A stretch of DNA of 64,000 nucleotides from CAVQRC01 sp963715045 (GCA_963715045.1 CAVQRC010000004.1:434001-498000); one strand, 5' to 3'; shown: positions 1-8,936, counted from the stretch's first letter. Notes: generated by a model from the letters alone, not told the origin. Made by a program: numbers and translations.

Positions 1-182
1 TCGCGACGAACTACCAGTTGCTTCCCGGAGATCGGCTGTTCATCGCCGAAGACCGTGTTCTGGCGTTCAACTCGACCATCTCGAAGTACGTCGCACCGTT
101 CGAGCGGCTGTTGGGCTTCCTCGGCCTGGGTACCTCTACGTTTAACCGAATCAACCGCTTCGGCCTGGGTCAGTTGAATTAG
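1..182 (+). CDS. C-terminal end of a polysaccharide biosynthesis/export protein (partial)
   Basis: The frame beginning at base 3 is open from the window edge to a TAG at 180-182 and encodes about 59 residues containing YQLLPGDRLFIAEDRVLAF. This resembles the C-terminus of planctomycete Wza/SLBB-type outer-membrane polysaccharide export proteins, where a 'LLPGDRLFV' stretch closes the last SLBB domain. The N-terminal part, including the export domain and any signal peptide, lies outside the window. The family carries exopolysaccharide across the outer membrane. The EpsI-like gene at 1412 fits an exopolysaccharide/exosortase cluster. The assignment rests on one short motif plus context. Confidence 0.6.
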   Translation, partial: ATNYQLLPGDRLFIAEDRVLAFNSTISKYVAPFERLLGFLGLGTSTFNRINRFGLGQLN

Positions 183-201
183 GCCAAAGGTGAGTCGGGG
201 T

Positions 202-224
202 GGGGCAAAGCCTGGCTTTGCCCC
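202..224. repeat. Perfect inverted repeat after the export gene
   Basis: An 11-bp inverted repeat (GGGGCAAAGCC and its complement) has a single-base centre. It lies 20 bp downstream of the export gene stop. No T-run follows, so it may be a factor-dependent terminator, an mRNA stabiliser or a REP-like element. A related hairpin with GGCTTTGCC wording is at 14763-14779. Confidence 0.5.
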
Positions 225-264
225 GCCGCCATGTCTTGCCCGATTGATATAGGGAGAAGATTCA

Positions 265-1179
265 ATGCAGATCTGCGTTCGAGCACTGTTGATTCGTGTC
301 ACGCTGGTGGTTCCCCTGTGCGGCCTGATTTGCGGGCCGTGTGCCGTTGCCCAGGCCCAGGTGGTCGCCCCCTGCGGAACTTGCGGGGGGCCGTTGCCTT
401 GCAAGCATCATCTCCCTCGCGTCAGCGTTCACGACCGGGGTCCGGGTCCGTGCACCGTTGATGGAATCTGCATTCCAAACACGATGACATTCGGCTATTC
501 ACAGCCTCGGTGGCGACGCTGGCCCGGTTCCGCACAAAGTGACGCCGCCGGACGCCGCATCATTCCGCCCGAGCTCGCGCCGATCGAAGTCGTGCGGCCC
601 GAAGAGGAAGACGTTCGTCGTCCCGCACCGGTCCGCCCGCAACCTGCGGATGAGGCCGCCGGCGGAACTCCTCCGCAAACGACACCCGCTCCTCCGAGTA
701 TCGACTTCGGCGGACCTGGCATGCTGGCCCCGCCGCCGGCTCCTCTCCCCGGAGAGCAACCACCGGCCGCCCAGCCCGCTCCGCCACCGGTGACGTCGCC
801 GCCGCCGCAGGAACCGCCCGCCGCGAATCCCTTTGGAAACGCCCCCGACAATCCCTTCAGTAGGGTCAAATCGCAACAGGATGAACACGTTCAGCCGGTC
901 AATCACGCGGTTCACGGTGATGATCCCCCACCCCTGCTGCCCGCCGGATTGCAAGCGGTGCAAAGACAGCATGGACCGCTCCTCGAGGCCATGGCACGAC
1001 AACAGCAAACGCTCCTGGCCGCCGTCTCAGCACAACGGCTGCCAGAGCTTCCCGCTAATCCCTTCCCCGTCGTGCAGGCCTCGGCCAACATGCCAGCCAA
1101 CTTTGCCGCGCCGCAGCCAGAATTGAATTCCTTCGATTCGGCCGTTCGTCCTGCGGTCCACCTGCAGGACGCTCCCTAG
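265..1179 (+). CDS. Secreted proline-rich hypothetical protein
   Basis: This encodes 304 aa with a clear N-terminal signal peptide: a basic start, a hydrophobic stretch at about residues 8-24, and a probable cut after the AVAQAQ region. A Cys-rich segment (CGTCGGPLPCKHH) follows, then a long low-complexity stretch rich in Pro, Ala and Gln with no recognisable catalytic domain. The ATG is preceded by GGGAGAAG at good spacing. It lies between the export protein and EpsI in the same direction and ends just before a strong intrinsic terminator. I do not recognise the family. An envelope or extracellular role is inferred from the signal peptide and neighbours only. Confidence 0.7.
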   Translation: MQICVRALLIRVTLVVPLCGLICGPCAVAQAQVVAPCGTCGGPLPCKHHLPRVSVHDRGPGPCTVDGICIPNTMTFGYSQPRWRRWPGSAQSDAAGRRIIPPELAPIEVVRPEEEDVRRPAPVRPQPADEAAGGTPPQTTPAPPSIDFGGPGMLAPPPAPLPGEQPPAAQPAPPPVTSPPPQEPPAANPFGNAPDNPFSRVKSQQDEHVQPVNHAVHGDDPPPLLPAGLQAVQRQHGPLLEAMARQQQTLLAAVSAQRLPELPANPFPVVQASANMPANFAAPQPELNSFDSAVRPAVHLQDAP

Positions 1180-1210
1180 CCGAGCGGCAACGATTGCGAA
1201 CCGATTCCAT

Positions 1211-1240
1211 GAGCCTTCCCGCCGCTGGGAAGGCTCTTTT
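1211..1240 (+). terminator. Intrinsic (Rho-independent) terminator
   Basis: A 10-bp perfect stem (GAGCCTTCCC with GGGAAGGCTC), a 6-nt loop and a TTTT run directly after it lie 31 bp past the stop of the secreted Pro-rich gene. This is a textbook terminator for the plus strand and separates that gene from EpsI. Confidence 0.85.
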
Positions 1241-1411
1241 CGTGCACCACAAGAACCGAGCCTCGCCAGTGCAATCGGTACGACCCCGATTCCCTCTGGC
1301 GGCAATGCCCGCTGCTGCAACCGGATTCCTTGACGAACGATCGCCACACGCCTACCGTAAAAACTCGGTCCGGGACCATCCCCCGCCTTCTTACTTCACA
1401 GAGTTTTCCCC

Positions 1412-2104
1412 ATGATGCGGTTTATCCCTGTCGTTCTCGGCTTTATCGCGATCGCCGCCTGCTTCGCCTGGCAGGCTCAGGTGGTTGATCGCTTTGGCAA
1501 CTCTTCCATCAACGCTGCTGAGTTGGCAACGCGATTCGAGAAGGTGCCCATGGTCGTCGGCGACTGGGAGGGCGAAGACCTCGAAGTTCCCGGAGAGATC
1601 CGCAAACGCGCCGGAGCCGTGGGGCATGTTAACCGGCTGTATACGAATAAACTTACCGGCGACAGAGTGGTGCTCTGGCTGATCGTCGGCCACCCGCGTG
1701 ACATCGTCCGGCACACGCCCGACATCTGCTACCCATCGCAGGGCTTCCGGCAACTCAAAGAAGCCGTACAGCACGAAATGCCCTCGCCCACTGGTGTCCA
1801 GGCCGAATTCTGGAATGCCGCGTTCAATCGCGAAAGCAATCGCCAGTCGTCGACCGAACGTTGTTTCTGGGCCTGGTCGGTCGACGGAAATTGGGAAGCA
1901 CCGAAGAAGCCGCGATTCCATTTCCCCGGCTCTTACAAAGCAATTTTCAAGATGTACTTCACGGTCCCGGAATCGGATGCCACGGCGACTGCCGCGCTCA
2001 GCCCGGCCAACGAGTTCGCCAAGGTGTTCATCCCGATCGTCAATCCCATTCTCTTTCCAGAGAGCGACGGCGGCGACGCCTCTGCCGAGCCACCGGCGAA
2101 GTAG
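1412..2104 (+). CDS. epsI: EpsI-like exosortase-associated protein (DUF3485)
   Basis: This encodes 230 aa with one N-terminal membrane segment (about residues 4-20), then a periplasmic domain with WLIVGHPRDIVRHTPDICYP. The H-x2-PDICYP box with a conserved Cys is the hallmark of EpsI/DUF3485. EpsI-family proteins occur alone or fused to exosortase and work in exopolysaccharide production and PEP-CTERM sorting. No exosortase gene is visible here; it is probably upstream of the window. The PEP-CTERM protein at 11571-14412 is a plausible client of the same system. Two consecutive ATGs occur at 1412 and 1415, and either may be used. The C-terminal tail is acidic and Pro-rich. Confidence 0.8.
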   Translation: MMRFIPVVLGFIAIAACFAWQAQVVDRFGNSSINAAELATRFEKVPMVVGDWEGEDLEVPGEIRKRAGAVGHVNRLYTNKLTGDRVVLWLIVGHPRDIVRHTPDICYPSQGFRQLKEAVQHEMPSPTGVQAEFWNAAFNRESNRQSSTERCFWAWSVDGNWEAPKKPRFHFPGSYKAIFKMYFTVPESDATATAALSPANEFAKVFIPIVNPILFPESDGGDASAEPPAK

Positions 2105-2267
2105 CCTTTCGCTTTCCTTCGCCGTCGAGCGTTCCGTCCGCCTGCGGAGAGCCGCTCCTTTTACGCGCGGGCGCAGAGAGAGAACTCGGTAGGGAGTCGT
2201 TAATGGGTCGTCGGGCCACTTTTTGTTGGGAATTCGTCATTGGGAATTCCCTCGTCATTAGTCCTTA

Positions 2268-2320
2268 GTCATTCGAAGCCGGGCCGCTTCCGCGACACAA
2301 ACAAGCCCGTTCCTGCACCC
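2268..2320 (+). repeat. Dispersed 53-bp repeat, copy 1
   Basis: These 53 bp match the reverse complement of 8988-9040 with five mismatches. In both copies the end carrying GTCATTC is joined to 'cattagtccttagtcatt'-type words, so the repeat is part of a larger intergenic repeat family. Confidence 0.8.
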
Positions 2321-2367
2321 GAACGTCCCCGCCGACCCCGCGCCCGGACAAGAGAGGACGCCGGCGC

Positions 2368-2397
2368 AAAAAAAGGTGCACCCTCGCGGGGTGCACC
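2368..2397 (-). terminator. Intrinsic terminator of the DUF1559 gene
   Basis: Read on the minus strand, GGTGCACC, a short loop and GGGTGCACC form a stem followed directly by seven T's. It lies about 30 bp past the stop of the DUF1559 gene at 2429. Confidence 0.85.
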
Positions 2398-2428
2398 GGG
2401 ATCGTTTCCGTGGACGCTCTGGCGTTCT

Positions 2429-3479
2429 CTAGAACGCCGAGTCATCGAGGATGACATTCCGCGTCGGATCATTGGGAACATTGTCGCTGGACGCCTTGCC
2501 GCGGCTGGTCATGAGCTGAGTGTACGTCGAGCGGTCAATGTTCTCGGACAACGTGTCGACGCGGCCATCACAGAAAGCCACATTCACCAGGCCCGGGTGC
2601 AGACTCGAGGGATACACGAATAACCCGGCCGAGCTCTGCAAGCTCACCGCTTCCTGCATCGTCAACGGCGAGGGCTGGTTCTTGCTGCCGTTGATCTTGT
2701 AGATCTCCGGTGCCTGCGTAGGGTCGAACATCCAGCCGAAGCCGAAGAAGTACGGTTCGTCGCGGAGTGATGACGCATTGTCTTCCGAAGCCCGCGAGCT
2801 GGGCAGACTGCCTGCTCCGCGCAACCGGACCGGCATCGTCGTACGCCCAAGCCACCGCGTGCATGCTCTCGGAAATCATCATCACGTTCGACAGCCCGTC
2901 ACCGCTCTGGACGTAGTCGTACGTCATTTTGACCGGAGCTGCACTCGGCGCCGGGAAAATGTCGGGCCGCAACGTACAGCGGTCGAAGAACAGGCCGTTG
3001 CCCGGTCGCTGCTGCTGGGGAGTAATCTCCGACCAGTTACCGGTCGTGCTGTAAGCTTGCCCCGTATTGGCTACATACGACATGGGTCCGGGGCTCTGGC
3101 TCTCGGGTGGGTCACTGGGGCAGAGCAACAGGTCGACGGTCGGGGCGATCGGCACACGTCTCTCGTTCCACGAGTCCCAGATGTCGGACCGTTCGATGTA
3201 CGGCATCAACATCACGACCCAACTGGCCCGCAGTCCGGGAGCATTTTGCCCCTCTGCCGGCAGCAATTCGTTGATGAATCCCGGCAGTTGCTTCTGGGCC
3301 TGCTCGAACTGCTGCATCGCCAGGCTCAGGTTCTTGATGTTGTTGCGACAGGTATTCGCCCGTCCAGACTCGCGGGCCGAGTTGACCGCCGGCAACAACA
3401 ACGCCACGAGCATGCCGATGATCGAGATGACCACCAGCAATTCGACGAGCGTGAAACCAGGTTTTCGTGAATGCCTCAT
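2429..3479 (-). CDS. DUF1559 pseudopilin-like protein, apparent frameshift
   Basis: The N-terminus (RKPGFTLVELLVVISIIG) is a type II pseudopilin/prepilin signature: a G|F cleavage site, Glu at +5 and a hydrophobic helix. The DUF1559 body follows, with conserved LLPAVNSARES, the LLCPSDPP segment, and near the end LHPGLVNVAFCDGR, the H-x9-DG motif of the family. The two halves are in different frames. The change lies between about 2775 and 2838 (SESMHAVAWAYDD before it, DEPYFFGFGW after it) and fits one extra base. The start chosen is ATG at 3479, directly before the prepilin signal, because the upstream extension has no pilin-like content. DUF1559 proteins are abundant in planctomycetes and their function is unknown; pilus-like or surface structures have been suggested. 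Confidence 0.8.
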
Positions 3480-3830
3480 TCTCGAATCCTCACGTGGGTT
3501 ATGACGACTGCCTTGATGGTTGGGCATGTTTCTGGCCATGAAAAGTTGGGGTGGACCGCCGAGGACCAGGTTCGAAAAGAGTTCATGACCGAGCGGGTCT
3601 GTGCTGGCCCGGAAGCGTGCGGATCTTGAGCGCTACATCGTTAGACACAGACCCGCTGGCATTCTTACAGAACTACCGGGAATTGTCCAGGAACGCGTAC
3701 GCCGAGAGCCGCTTTGCGGGCGTGCTTTCGGGGCGGTGGTGAGGGGGCGGGGAAAATGTCGTAACCCCTTTCATGTCTGTCCGTTAATCGTGCTGGTCGG
3801 CGACGCCGGGCAGGGCGGCACGAGCGCCAC
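3480..3830. other. Intergenic between DUF1559 and zinc-ribbon genes
   Basis: No gene is supported. The only structure I see is the 12-bp inverted repeat at 3592-3657. The short open frames here have no coding character. Confidence 0.5.
3592..3657. repeat. 12-bp inverted repeat upstream of DUF1559
   Basis: AGCGGGTCTGTG (3592-3603) and its exact complement CACAGACCCGCT (3646-3657) are separated by 42 nt. It lies about 115 bp upstream of the DUF1559 start and could be a long hairpin in a leader or a pair of operator half-sites. No regulator is identified. Confidence 0.55.
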
Positions 3831-4331
3831 TCAGCCTCGGCGTAGCAGCCACAGCAACACCAGCACGAGGATTGCTGCGGCGGAGAGCCCTGTCGCCACG
3901 CTGAGTCGCTTGCGAAACGCCGCGCGGTCCTCGGGCGACCGCCGTCGGAGCGTCACGGGGGTTCCATCATCGCGGGTAATCGTCCTCCCGGTGCTAACTT
4001 CGGGGGGCGACGACGAACGGGGAGCGTGGCTGGCTTTCGGACGACGTTTCGAGCGGCTTGCCGGTGGCACGGGCGGCGGTTCGACGTGGACCGCCGATTC
4101 CGCCGACAGGCTTGTTTTCGAGGCTGGCGGATGCTGGCCGGTCGACTCTGGAGGGGCCCCCTCGTCAGGACCCGCGGCAGACCCGGCAGGGATCGACTTC
4201 GGTGATGCTTGCCCCTCAACGGTTTCGGGCAAGCATTCATGGCCACAGTTCGGGCAAGCGGACTTCAAGTATCGGCGAAAACTGGTCGCTTCGAATCGCT
4301 GGTCGCAGCTCGGGCAGTGATACCAGGCCAC
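3831..4331 (-). CDS. Zinc-ribbon protein with C-terminal membrane anchor
   Basis: This encodes 166 aa. The N-terminus has two CxxC knuckles (YHCPSCDQRF and SACPNCGHEC), giving a four-Cys zinc ribbon in residues 6-33. A long Pro/Ser/Thr-rich linker follows (about 40-130), then a basic segment and one hydrophobic helix ending LLWLLRRG at the C-terminus. This is a tail-anchored arrangement with the ribbon presumably in the cytoplasm. Planctomycetes encode many such small zinc-ribbon/TM proteins of unknown function. It shares direction with the DUF1559 gene downstream, about 350 bp away. No specific role can be assigned. Confidence 0.7.
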   Translation of the reverse strand: MAWYHCPSCDQRFEATSFRRYLKSACPNCGHECLPETVEGQASPKSIPAGSAAGPDEGAPPESTGQHPPASKTSLSAESAVHVEPPPVPPASRSKRRPKASHAPRSSSPPEVSTGRTITRDDGTPVTLRRRSPEDRAAFRKRLSVATGLSAAAILVLVLLWLLRRG

Positions 4332-4527
4332 AGAACTTTCAGGAATGAATGACGCAGGAGGTGTGCCGAAAATCCACCAGGCTCGCTCACGCCGTAAGGG
4401 CGAAGTGAGGTTGCCGTTCTTGGTAGCGGCCGCTCGCTGCGATACGATCAGCGACAGCCTGCGTTGTCATGTTAAGTGACCCGCCCCGAATGTACGACGG
4501 CCCGTCCAACGCGCTCAAGATGGTTGC

Positions 4528-5744
4528 GTGTCAGTCGCCAGTTTCGCCACGGCACGCGTGTCGGTCCCCAAACAATGTGTCACCGGTTGGGTCGCGGAGC
4601 GTTGTGAGAATCCAACTGACCTTTCACAGATCCTCGTAGTCGACCGGATCGACGGGATTGATCGAGCCGTGTTACCTCCTCATCAGCAACTCGTAGCCCG
4701 CGACAAGTGGCCGCTCGTCGGCGAACGAGTGCCGTCGATCTTGCCCGGGTCATGGGAGCTGGTTCTCGAGGGCCTTGTGGAACAGCGATGCTGCTGGAAT
4801 CTGGCGGAACTGGGGGGAGTGCCCCAGGTCGAAATGGCCGTCGACATTCACTGCGTCACGCGGTGGTCCAAGCTGGCGGTTCCGTTCGGCGGCGTGCTGC
4901 TCAAGGACCTGTTGTCAGCGGTTCGCCCCCTCGCCACGGCCCGCTTTGTGTCGTTCGAGGCCGCCAGCGATCGCGGACATGCGACCTCGCTGCCGCTCGC
5001 CGACGCGATCGAATTGGGAACGCTGGTCGCGTTACGTGCCGGCGGGCGCCGCTCGCCGTCGATCACGGCGGGCCGCTCCGCGTTGTGGTTCCGGGCCGGT
5101 ACTTCTACAAGAGTTTGAAGTGGTTGCGGCGGATCGAGTTATTGGCCGAGGATCGCCTCGGATACTGGGAATCGCAGGCCGGATACCATAACACGGGCGA
5201 TCCGTGGCGGGAGCAGCGATACGTCGCCGAAGGGATCTCCAGGGCCGAGGCCACCAGGGTTCTCTCGGATCGAGACGTCCGCGACCGCACGCTGCTGGGG
5301 ATCGCGGCTGCCGGCCTTGAACTGCTGGAACTCGTGGCTGATCGCGCAACCCTTCGCAATGCCGATTTCTCTGCCGCTAACTTGACTTCCGCCAGTTTTC
5401 GGGCGGCGAATCTTTCCAACGCAAGCTTCGTGGCCGCCATCCTCCTGCACGCCGATTTCACCGCTGCCGACGTCGAGGGTGCCGATTTCACCGCGGCCGA
5501 TCTTCGCGGCGCTGACTTCTCAGGAGCCTCGCTCTTCGGCGCCACGTTTATCGGCTCACCCTCCCCTCGCCGGACGACGTCACAAACCCACCCGGAGCAG
5601 AACCAGCCCGCCGCCATCTTCGATGCCACGACCCGGATCGATCCGGCGGCCGTCGAGATGCTGACGCCGCTCCAGCAGGATTTCGTACGCCGCGAGCTCG
5701 CCCGACATGCGTCCCCATCCACACCCGCCGTTGAGGAAAGTTGA
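4528..5744 (+). CDS. Molybdopterin-dependent (sulfite-oxidase-like) oxidoreductase fused to pentapeptide repeats, apparent frameshift
   Basis: The first part (4528 to about 5040) has KWPLVGERVP, then VDIHCVTRWSKL and FEAASDRGHATSLPLADA. The second part, in a different frame from about 5045, continues with GPLRVVVPGRYFYKSLKW, ELLAEDRLGYWE and GYHNTGDPWREQRYV. Together these are the oxidoreductase molybdopterin-binding domain of the SUOX/YedY superfamily; Cys in IHCVTRW is the expected Mo ligand. Directly after it, about residues 265-325, runs a pentapeptide-repeat array (ADFTAADLRGADFSGASLF). The two frames meet around 5040-5050 and need one missing base. The GTG at 4528 is the longest start; the conserved domain begins near 4640, so a later start is possible. 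There is no Tat signal, so the enzyme may be cytoplasmic. The substrate is unknown. Confidence 0.75.
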
Positions 5745-5750
5745 GTCGAA

Positions 5751-6293
5751 GTGGGTCAAGGAAAACCACGCCGCCGCCGGCCGTCGTCGCGAATCACGCT
5801 CCGCCGATCCGGTGCGGATCAGGCCTGGACGCTCGTCCATCCACCCTGTGTCCGTGAGCGATTCGACGATATCGACGAAGTCCGCCGAATCATCGAAGCC
5901 GGTGAATACGATATCGCGATCGATGAATTGCGATGGCTCGTCGTCGATTGCCGGGACTTCATCGAAGCACATCAGCTTCTGGGCGATCTTGCCCGAATCG
6001 TCGATAAGGATCCCACGCTCGCCCGCGGCCACTACGGCTTCGCCTACCAACTCGGTCAACAACCACTACGGAAGGCCAGATTCCCCACTCCCCTGCCCTA
6101 CCGCTTGCCTGCCAACCGCGCCTTCTTCGAGGCCGGCCTGGGACTCGCCCGTTGCCTGCACGATCTCGACCTGCCAGAGTTAGCGGTCGAAGTTGTCGAG
6201 CAACTGCTCCATCTCGACCCCACCGACCCGCTCGAGCTCAAGCGGCTCCTCGACGATTGGAGCTCGGGCGGACTCCCGATCGTAGAGTTGTAG
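5751..6293 (+). CDS. Small TPR-like protein
   Basis: This encodes 180 aa and starts 6 bp after the molybdopterin gene, so the two are probably cotranscribed. After a basic N-terminus, residues 40-85 (VRRIIEAGEYDIAIDELRWL, then FIEAHQLLGDLA) and 125-170 (AFFEAGLGLARCLHDLD, then AVEVVEQLLHLDP) look like tetratricopeptide helix pairs, typical of protein-protein interaction scaffolds. Weak sequence identity prevents a family name. It may assist the upstream oxidoreductase, but only adjacency supports that. Confidence 0.6.
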   Translation: MGQGKPRRRRPSSRITLRRSGADQAWTLVHPPCVRERFDDIDEVRRIIEAGEYDIAIDELRWLVVDCRDFIEAHQLLGDLARIVDKDPTLARGHYGFAYQLGQQPLRKARFPTPLPYRLPANRAFFEAGLGLARCLHDLDLPELAVEVVEQLLHLDPTDPLELKRLLDDWSSGGLPIVEL

Positions 6294-6330
6294 GCGGGTT
6301 GTAGTCGGGTCACTCCGTGACACGCACCCG

Positions 6331-6353
6331 CGGAGCCACCGGCTTTGGCTCCG
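6331..6353. terminator. Possible bidirectional hairpin between convergent genes
   Basis: CGGAGCCA and TGGCTCCG form an 8-bp stem with a 7-nt loop, placed between the convergent TPR-like and parvulin genes. There is no T-run on either side, so terminator function is only plausible. Confidence 0.35.
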
Positions 6354-6393
6354 GTTGATTGGCCACAACGAGCACTCTCGCCTAACGGCTGCG

Positions 6394-7323
6394 TCACTGC
6401 CGGACCACTTCTGTCCGCCCGCGTTGCTCTCGGGCGAGTGCGCGGAACAATTCGAGTTCAGCAGCCTTCGCAACTTCTCTGCGGCAGTCGGCCAGGACGA
6501 CCGATCCTCGTCGCTCTGCGGTGAACGTCAGCAGGTGCACGCCGTGCGGAGTTACGACGGGCTGGCTGACGTCGCCGGGCTGTAAGGCGAAGATCACGTC
6601 GGCAAGTCGAGGGTGAACCACGTTCTGGTACGGGATGAAACCCAGATCGCCGCCCTGGTCCTTGCTCGGGGCCATCGACTCCCGCTCTGCGATTTCGGCG
6701 AATCCGTCCCGACCGCTGATGATTCGCTCGCGGAGTCCCTCTGCCTGGACCAGAGTTGCCGCAAGATCATCCGGATGCCACGTGTCGCCTGGCTCCGTTC
6801 CGCGGCGGTCCGGCCGTAACAGGATCTGGCTCACCCGCCGCGTGGTGCCATCGTACCTGGCCGCGTGTTCCTTGAAGAACGACTCGATCGCCGCTTCCGT
6901 CAAGATCTTGTCGCGATATGCCGGCCAGGAGAGTGACCAGGCCAACTCGGCTCGGGCCGACTCCAGAGTCGTCCCCTGCGTGGCCAACAAGTCGTCCAGC
7001 GAGCGACCCCGTTGCGCGTGGTACGCTCGTTGCTCGGCCAGGGCTGCCTGCAGTTCGACCTCGGAAACCGCCTCGCCCTCCGCGACCAGGTACGCCAACG
7101 CCAGTCGTCGCTGAATCAATTGCTCGAGTGCCGCTTCACGAATCCGCGGATCAGAAGCATCGACCGCCCCGAGTCGAGCCGCATGCTGCTGAATCTCCCG
7201 GTCGAGGTCGCCCTGTGTGACCACACTCTCCCCGACTCGGGCCACGACCACCGGCCCCGCAGCGTCTCCTCGCACAGCAACTGCCGCGAACACCCAGCAC
7301 AACCACAGGCGGTTCAACTTCAT
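6394..7323 (-). CDS. Parvulin-type peptidyl-prolyl isomerase (SurA/PpiC-like), secreted
   Basis: This encodes 309 aa. The signal peptide (MKLNRLWLCWVFAAVAVRG) is followed by a SurA_N-like helical region with ARVGESVVTQGDLDREI and EQLIQRRLALAY. A PpiC/rotamase domain occupies about residues 175-285: RRVSQILLRPD, ERESMAPSKDQGGDLGFIP, IFALQPGDVSQPVVTPHGVH. The order of chaperone and isomerase domains is that of periplasmic foldases, which help secreted and outer-membrane proteins fold. It is monocistronic, converges on the TPR-like gene and is preceded by a repeat-filled spacer. There is nothing odd in the frame. Confidence 0.85.
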   Translation of the reverse strand: MKLNRLWLCWVFAAVAVRGDAAGPVVVARVGESVVTQGDLDREIQQHAARLGAVDASDPRIREAALEQLIQRRLALAYLVAEGEAVSEVELQAALAEQRAYHAQRGRSLDDLLATQGTTLESARAELAWSLSWPAYRDKILTEAAIESFFKEHAARYDGTTRRVSQILLRPDRRGTEPGDTWHPDDLAATLVQAEGLRERIISGRDGFAEIAERESMAPSKDQGGDLGFIPYQNVVHPRLADVIFALQPGDVSQPVVTPHGVHLLTFTAERRGSVVLADCRREVAKAAELELFRALAREQRGRTEVVRQ

Positions 7324-7414
7324 CGCAATCGCTCAGTGCGGCCGGAATCGGGAATGACTAAGGCCTAAGGAATGGCGAAACCTGAATGACGACGCAATGT
7401 CTGTTTTTGGGTAT

Positions 7415-7497
7415 TAGAAGCCGTTGCAAAACGTGTTTTTGCTACCGCATTTCCCGGCCGTGGGAGGCGTAAAACCGGGATTTGAAACGCGTTCTAG
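7415..7497. repeat. 83-bp CTAG-ended dispersed repeat, copy 1
   Basis: It begins TAGAAGCCGTTGCAAAACG and ends GCGTTCTAG. A second copy is at 16641-16722. The ends are short inverted repeats (CTAGAA type). It is framed by inverted arms of the words 'aatgactaagg' (about 7352-7374) and 'ccttagtcatt' (about 7508-7533). Confidence 0.75.
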
Positions 7498-7556
7498 TCA
7501 TTCGGGATTCCTTAGTCATTAGGCCTTAGTCATTACTCATTTCATCCCCGCCTGTC

Positions 7557-8936
7557 TCACGGCAACGGTACGTCGTTCAGTTCGAACGCAATCGGCACGT
7601 CAACCAGTTCCGCGGGCGTAACATACTCCCACACGTACGCCGCGAGATCATTCGAATCCTCGGGAAGCTCATACAGATAGACCAAAGAAATCTCGGTCTT
7701 CGACTGCCGGACGGTTTCGAATCCGACGTGTTCGAGCACCCGCTTGCCGTCTGCTGCGACCAGTGAGGCCCGGTTTTCGAGGACCCAACCCATGTGCGAC
7801 TGCAGGCTGTCCGCAGCATCGTCGAAACCCAGCGTCATATGGACTTCCCAGATGCCGCCATTCTGCCGGCACTGCCGCAGCGTCACGGCAACTCCGCCGC
7901 GACTTTGCGTCACCTGGCGGGCAGCGGGAAGTTTGTCAAAGCGAAAGGTCTCTTCTTTGCCAGGCACGAGTACACGGAGTTTGCTTTTGAGCGATAAGAT
8001 CTCCGTGACGGATCGGTCGGGCAGTTGAAAGGGGATCTGCATTTTCACAGCTTGATAGCCATGTCGAATCGGGTACTGCGGCTCCGACTGGTTGGCGACG
8101 ACGAGCAGGTTGCCGGTGTCGTCGCTGGCCTCGACCGAAGGCAGCGATTGAGCGATACGGATCGGTTTGAGCCGTGGCTCCCAGGCAACTTCGATTTCGA
8201 CGCGGAGATTGCCCTGCGATGGGTCGCGAGCGTCACGACGGGCGTACGTGTTCGTGACTTCGATCCGCATCGGACCGGCATACGCCGCGTGACTGGCACG
8301 CGGCACGCGGGTCTTACTCCGGGGGACGATTTTGAGGGCATCCGAACCGGACAGTGCCGCAGCGTCGAGGCCGGCCGCGTCGAGCAGCGTATCGACCGCC
8401 GGCCAGAAACGGGTCTTCACAAAATCCACATCGACATCCGCGGCTGGTTTATCAGCATTCTGCTCAAAGAGAAAACGGTTGCCCGTTTGCGCGGTAAGGG
8501 CGTTGAACGCCGCGGAGATTTGCAGCTGGTGGCCCTCGAGTGTGACGACGGTCGCGGCGACGGCCCTTTCGGCCAGGGCCGATTCGATCGCTTTGCGGGC
8601 CCGGGCCAATCGATGGCGTACTTCAGGCGGCAGGCGATCGTTGATTTCCGGCAGCAGCGCGAGGACTCGGGATCCCGCATCGTGCTCCCCGGCGGTGGCA
8701 AGTTCTACAATTTGCTGCTCGGCGGCTTCGCGAGTGGTCAGTTTTGCATCATTCAGTTCAGCAATGAGCTGGTCGATCTGCGTCTGGAGGGGCTTCTGGT
8801 TTTCGTCTTTGTGGTCCCTGTCGTCCTCTGCTCCGCGGGCAGCGAACGTGATGGTCAAAATGAGTGAGGCACCGAGCAAAACGCTGCCACCGGGCAAGCG
8901 GTTGCCGCAGCCGGAAAAGGGATTCGGTGAGGACAT
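7557..8936 (-). CDS. Secreted hypothetical protein
   Basis: This encodes about 459 aa from the second Met (ATG at 8936), chosen because it begins a signal peptide (hydrophobic SVLLGASLILTITFAA). An acidic-basic linker (EDDRDHKDENQ) and a helical segment with LIAELNDAKLTTREAAEQQ and LPPEVRHRLARARKAIE come next. The rest is largely beta-rich with no catalytic motif I can name. The C-terminal half looks like immunoglobulin-type sandwiches. It is probably periplasmic. Planctomycetes have similar 'HEAT-like start plus beta-rich end' proteins of unknown role. Confidence 0.65.
   Translation of the reverse strand: MSSPNPFSGCGNRLPGGSVLLGASLILTITFAARGAEDDRDHKDENQKPLQTQIDQLIAELNDAKLTTREAAEQQIVELATAGEHDAGSRVLALLPEINDRLPPEVRHRLARARKAIESALAERAVAATVVTLEGHQLQISAAFNALTAQTGNRFLFEQNADKPAADVDVDFVKTRFWPAVDTLLDAAGLDAAALSGSDALKIVPRSKTRVPRASHAAYAGPMRIEVTNTYARRDARDPSQGNLRVEIEVAWEPRLKPIRIAQSLPSVEASDDTGNLLVVANQSEPQYPIRHGYQAVKMQIPFQLPDRSVTEILSLKSKLRVLVPGKEETFRFDKLPAARQVTQSRGGVAVTLRQCRQNGGIWEVHMTLGFDDAADSLQSHMGWVLENRASLVAADGKRVLEHVGFETVRQSKTEISLVYLYELPEDSNDLAAYVWEYVTPAELVDVPIAFELNDVPLP

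Larger units (their letters stand above)
2105..2428. other. Intergenic: dispersed repeat and minus-strand terminator
   Basis: No gene is seen. Bases 2229-2275 hold short 'cgtcatt/gtcattag' words; 2268-2320 is one copy of a dispersed 53-bp repeat; 2368-2397 is a terminator for the gene on the minus strand. Confidence 0.6.
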
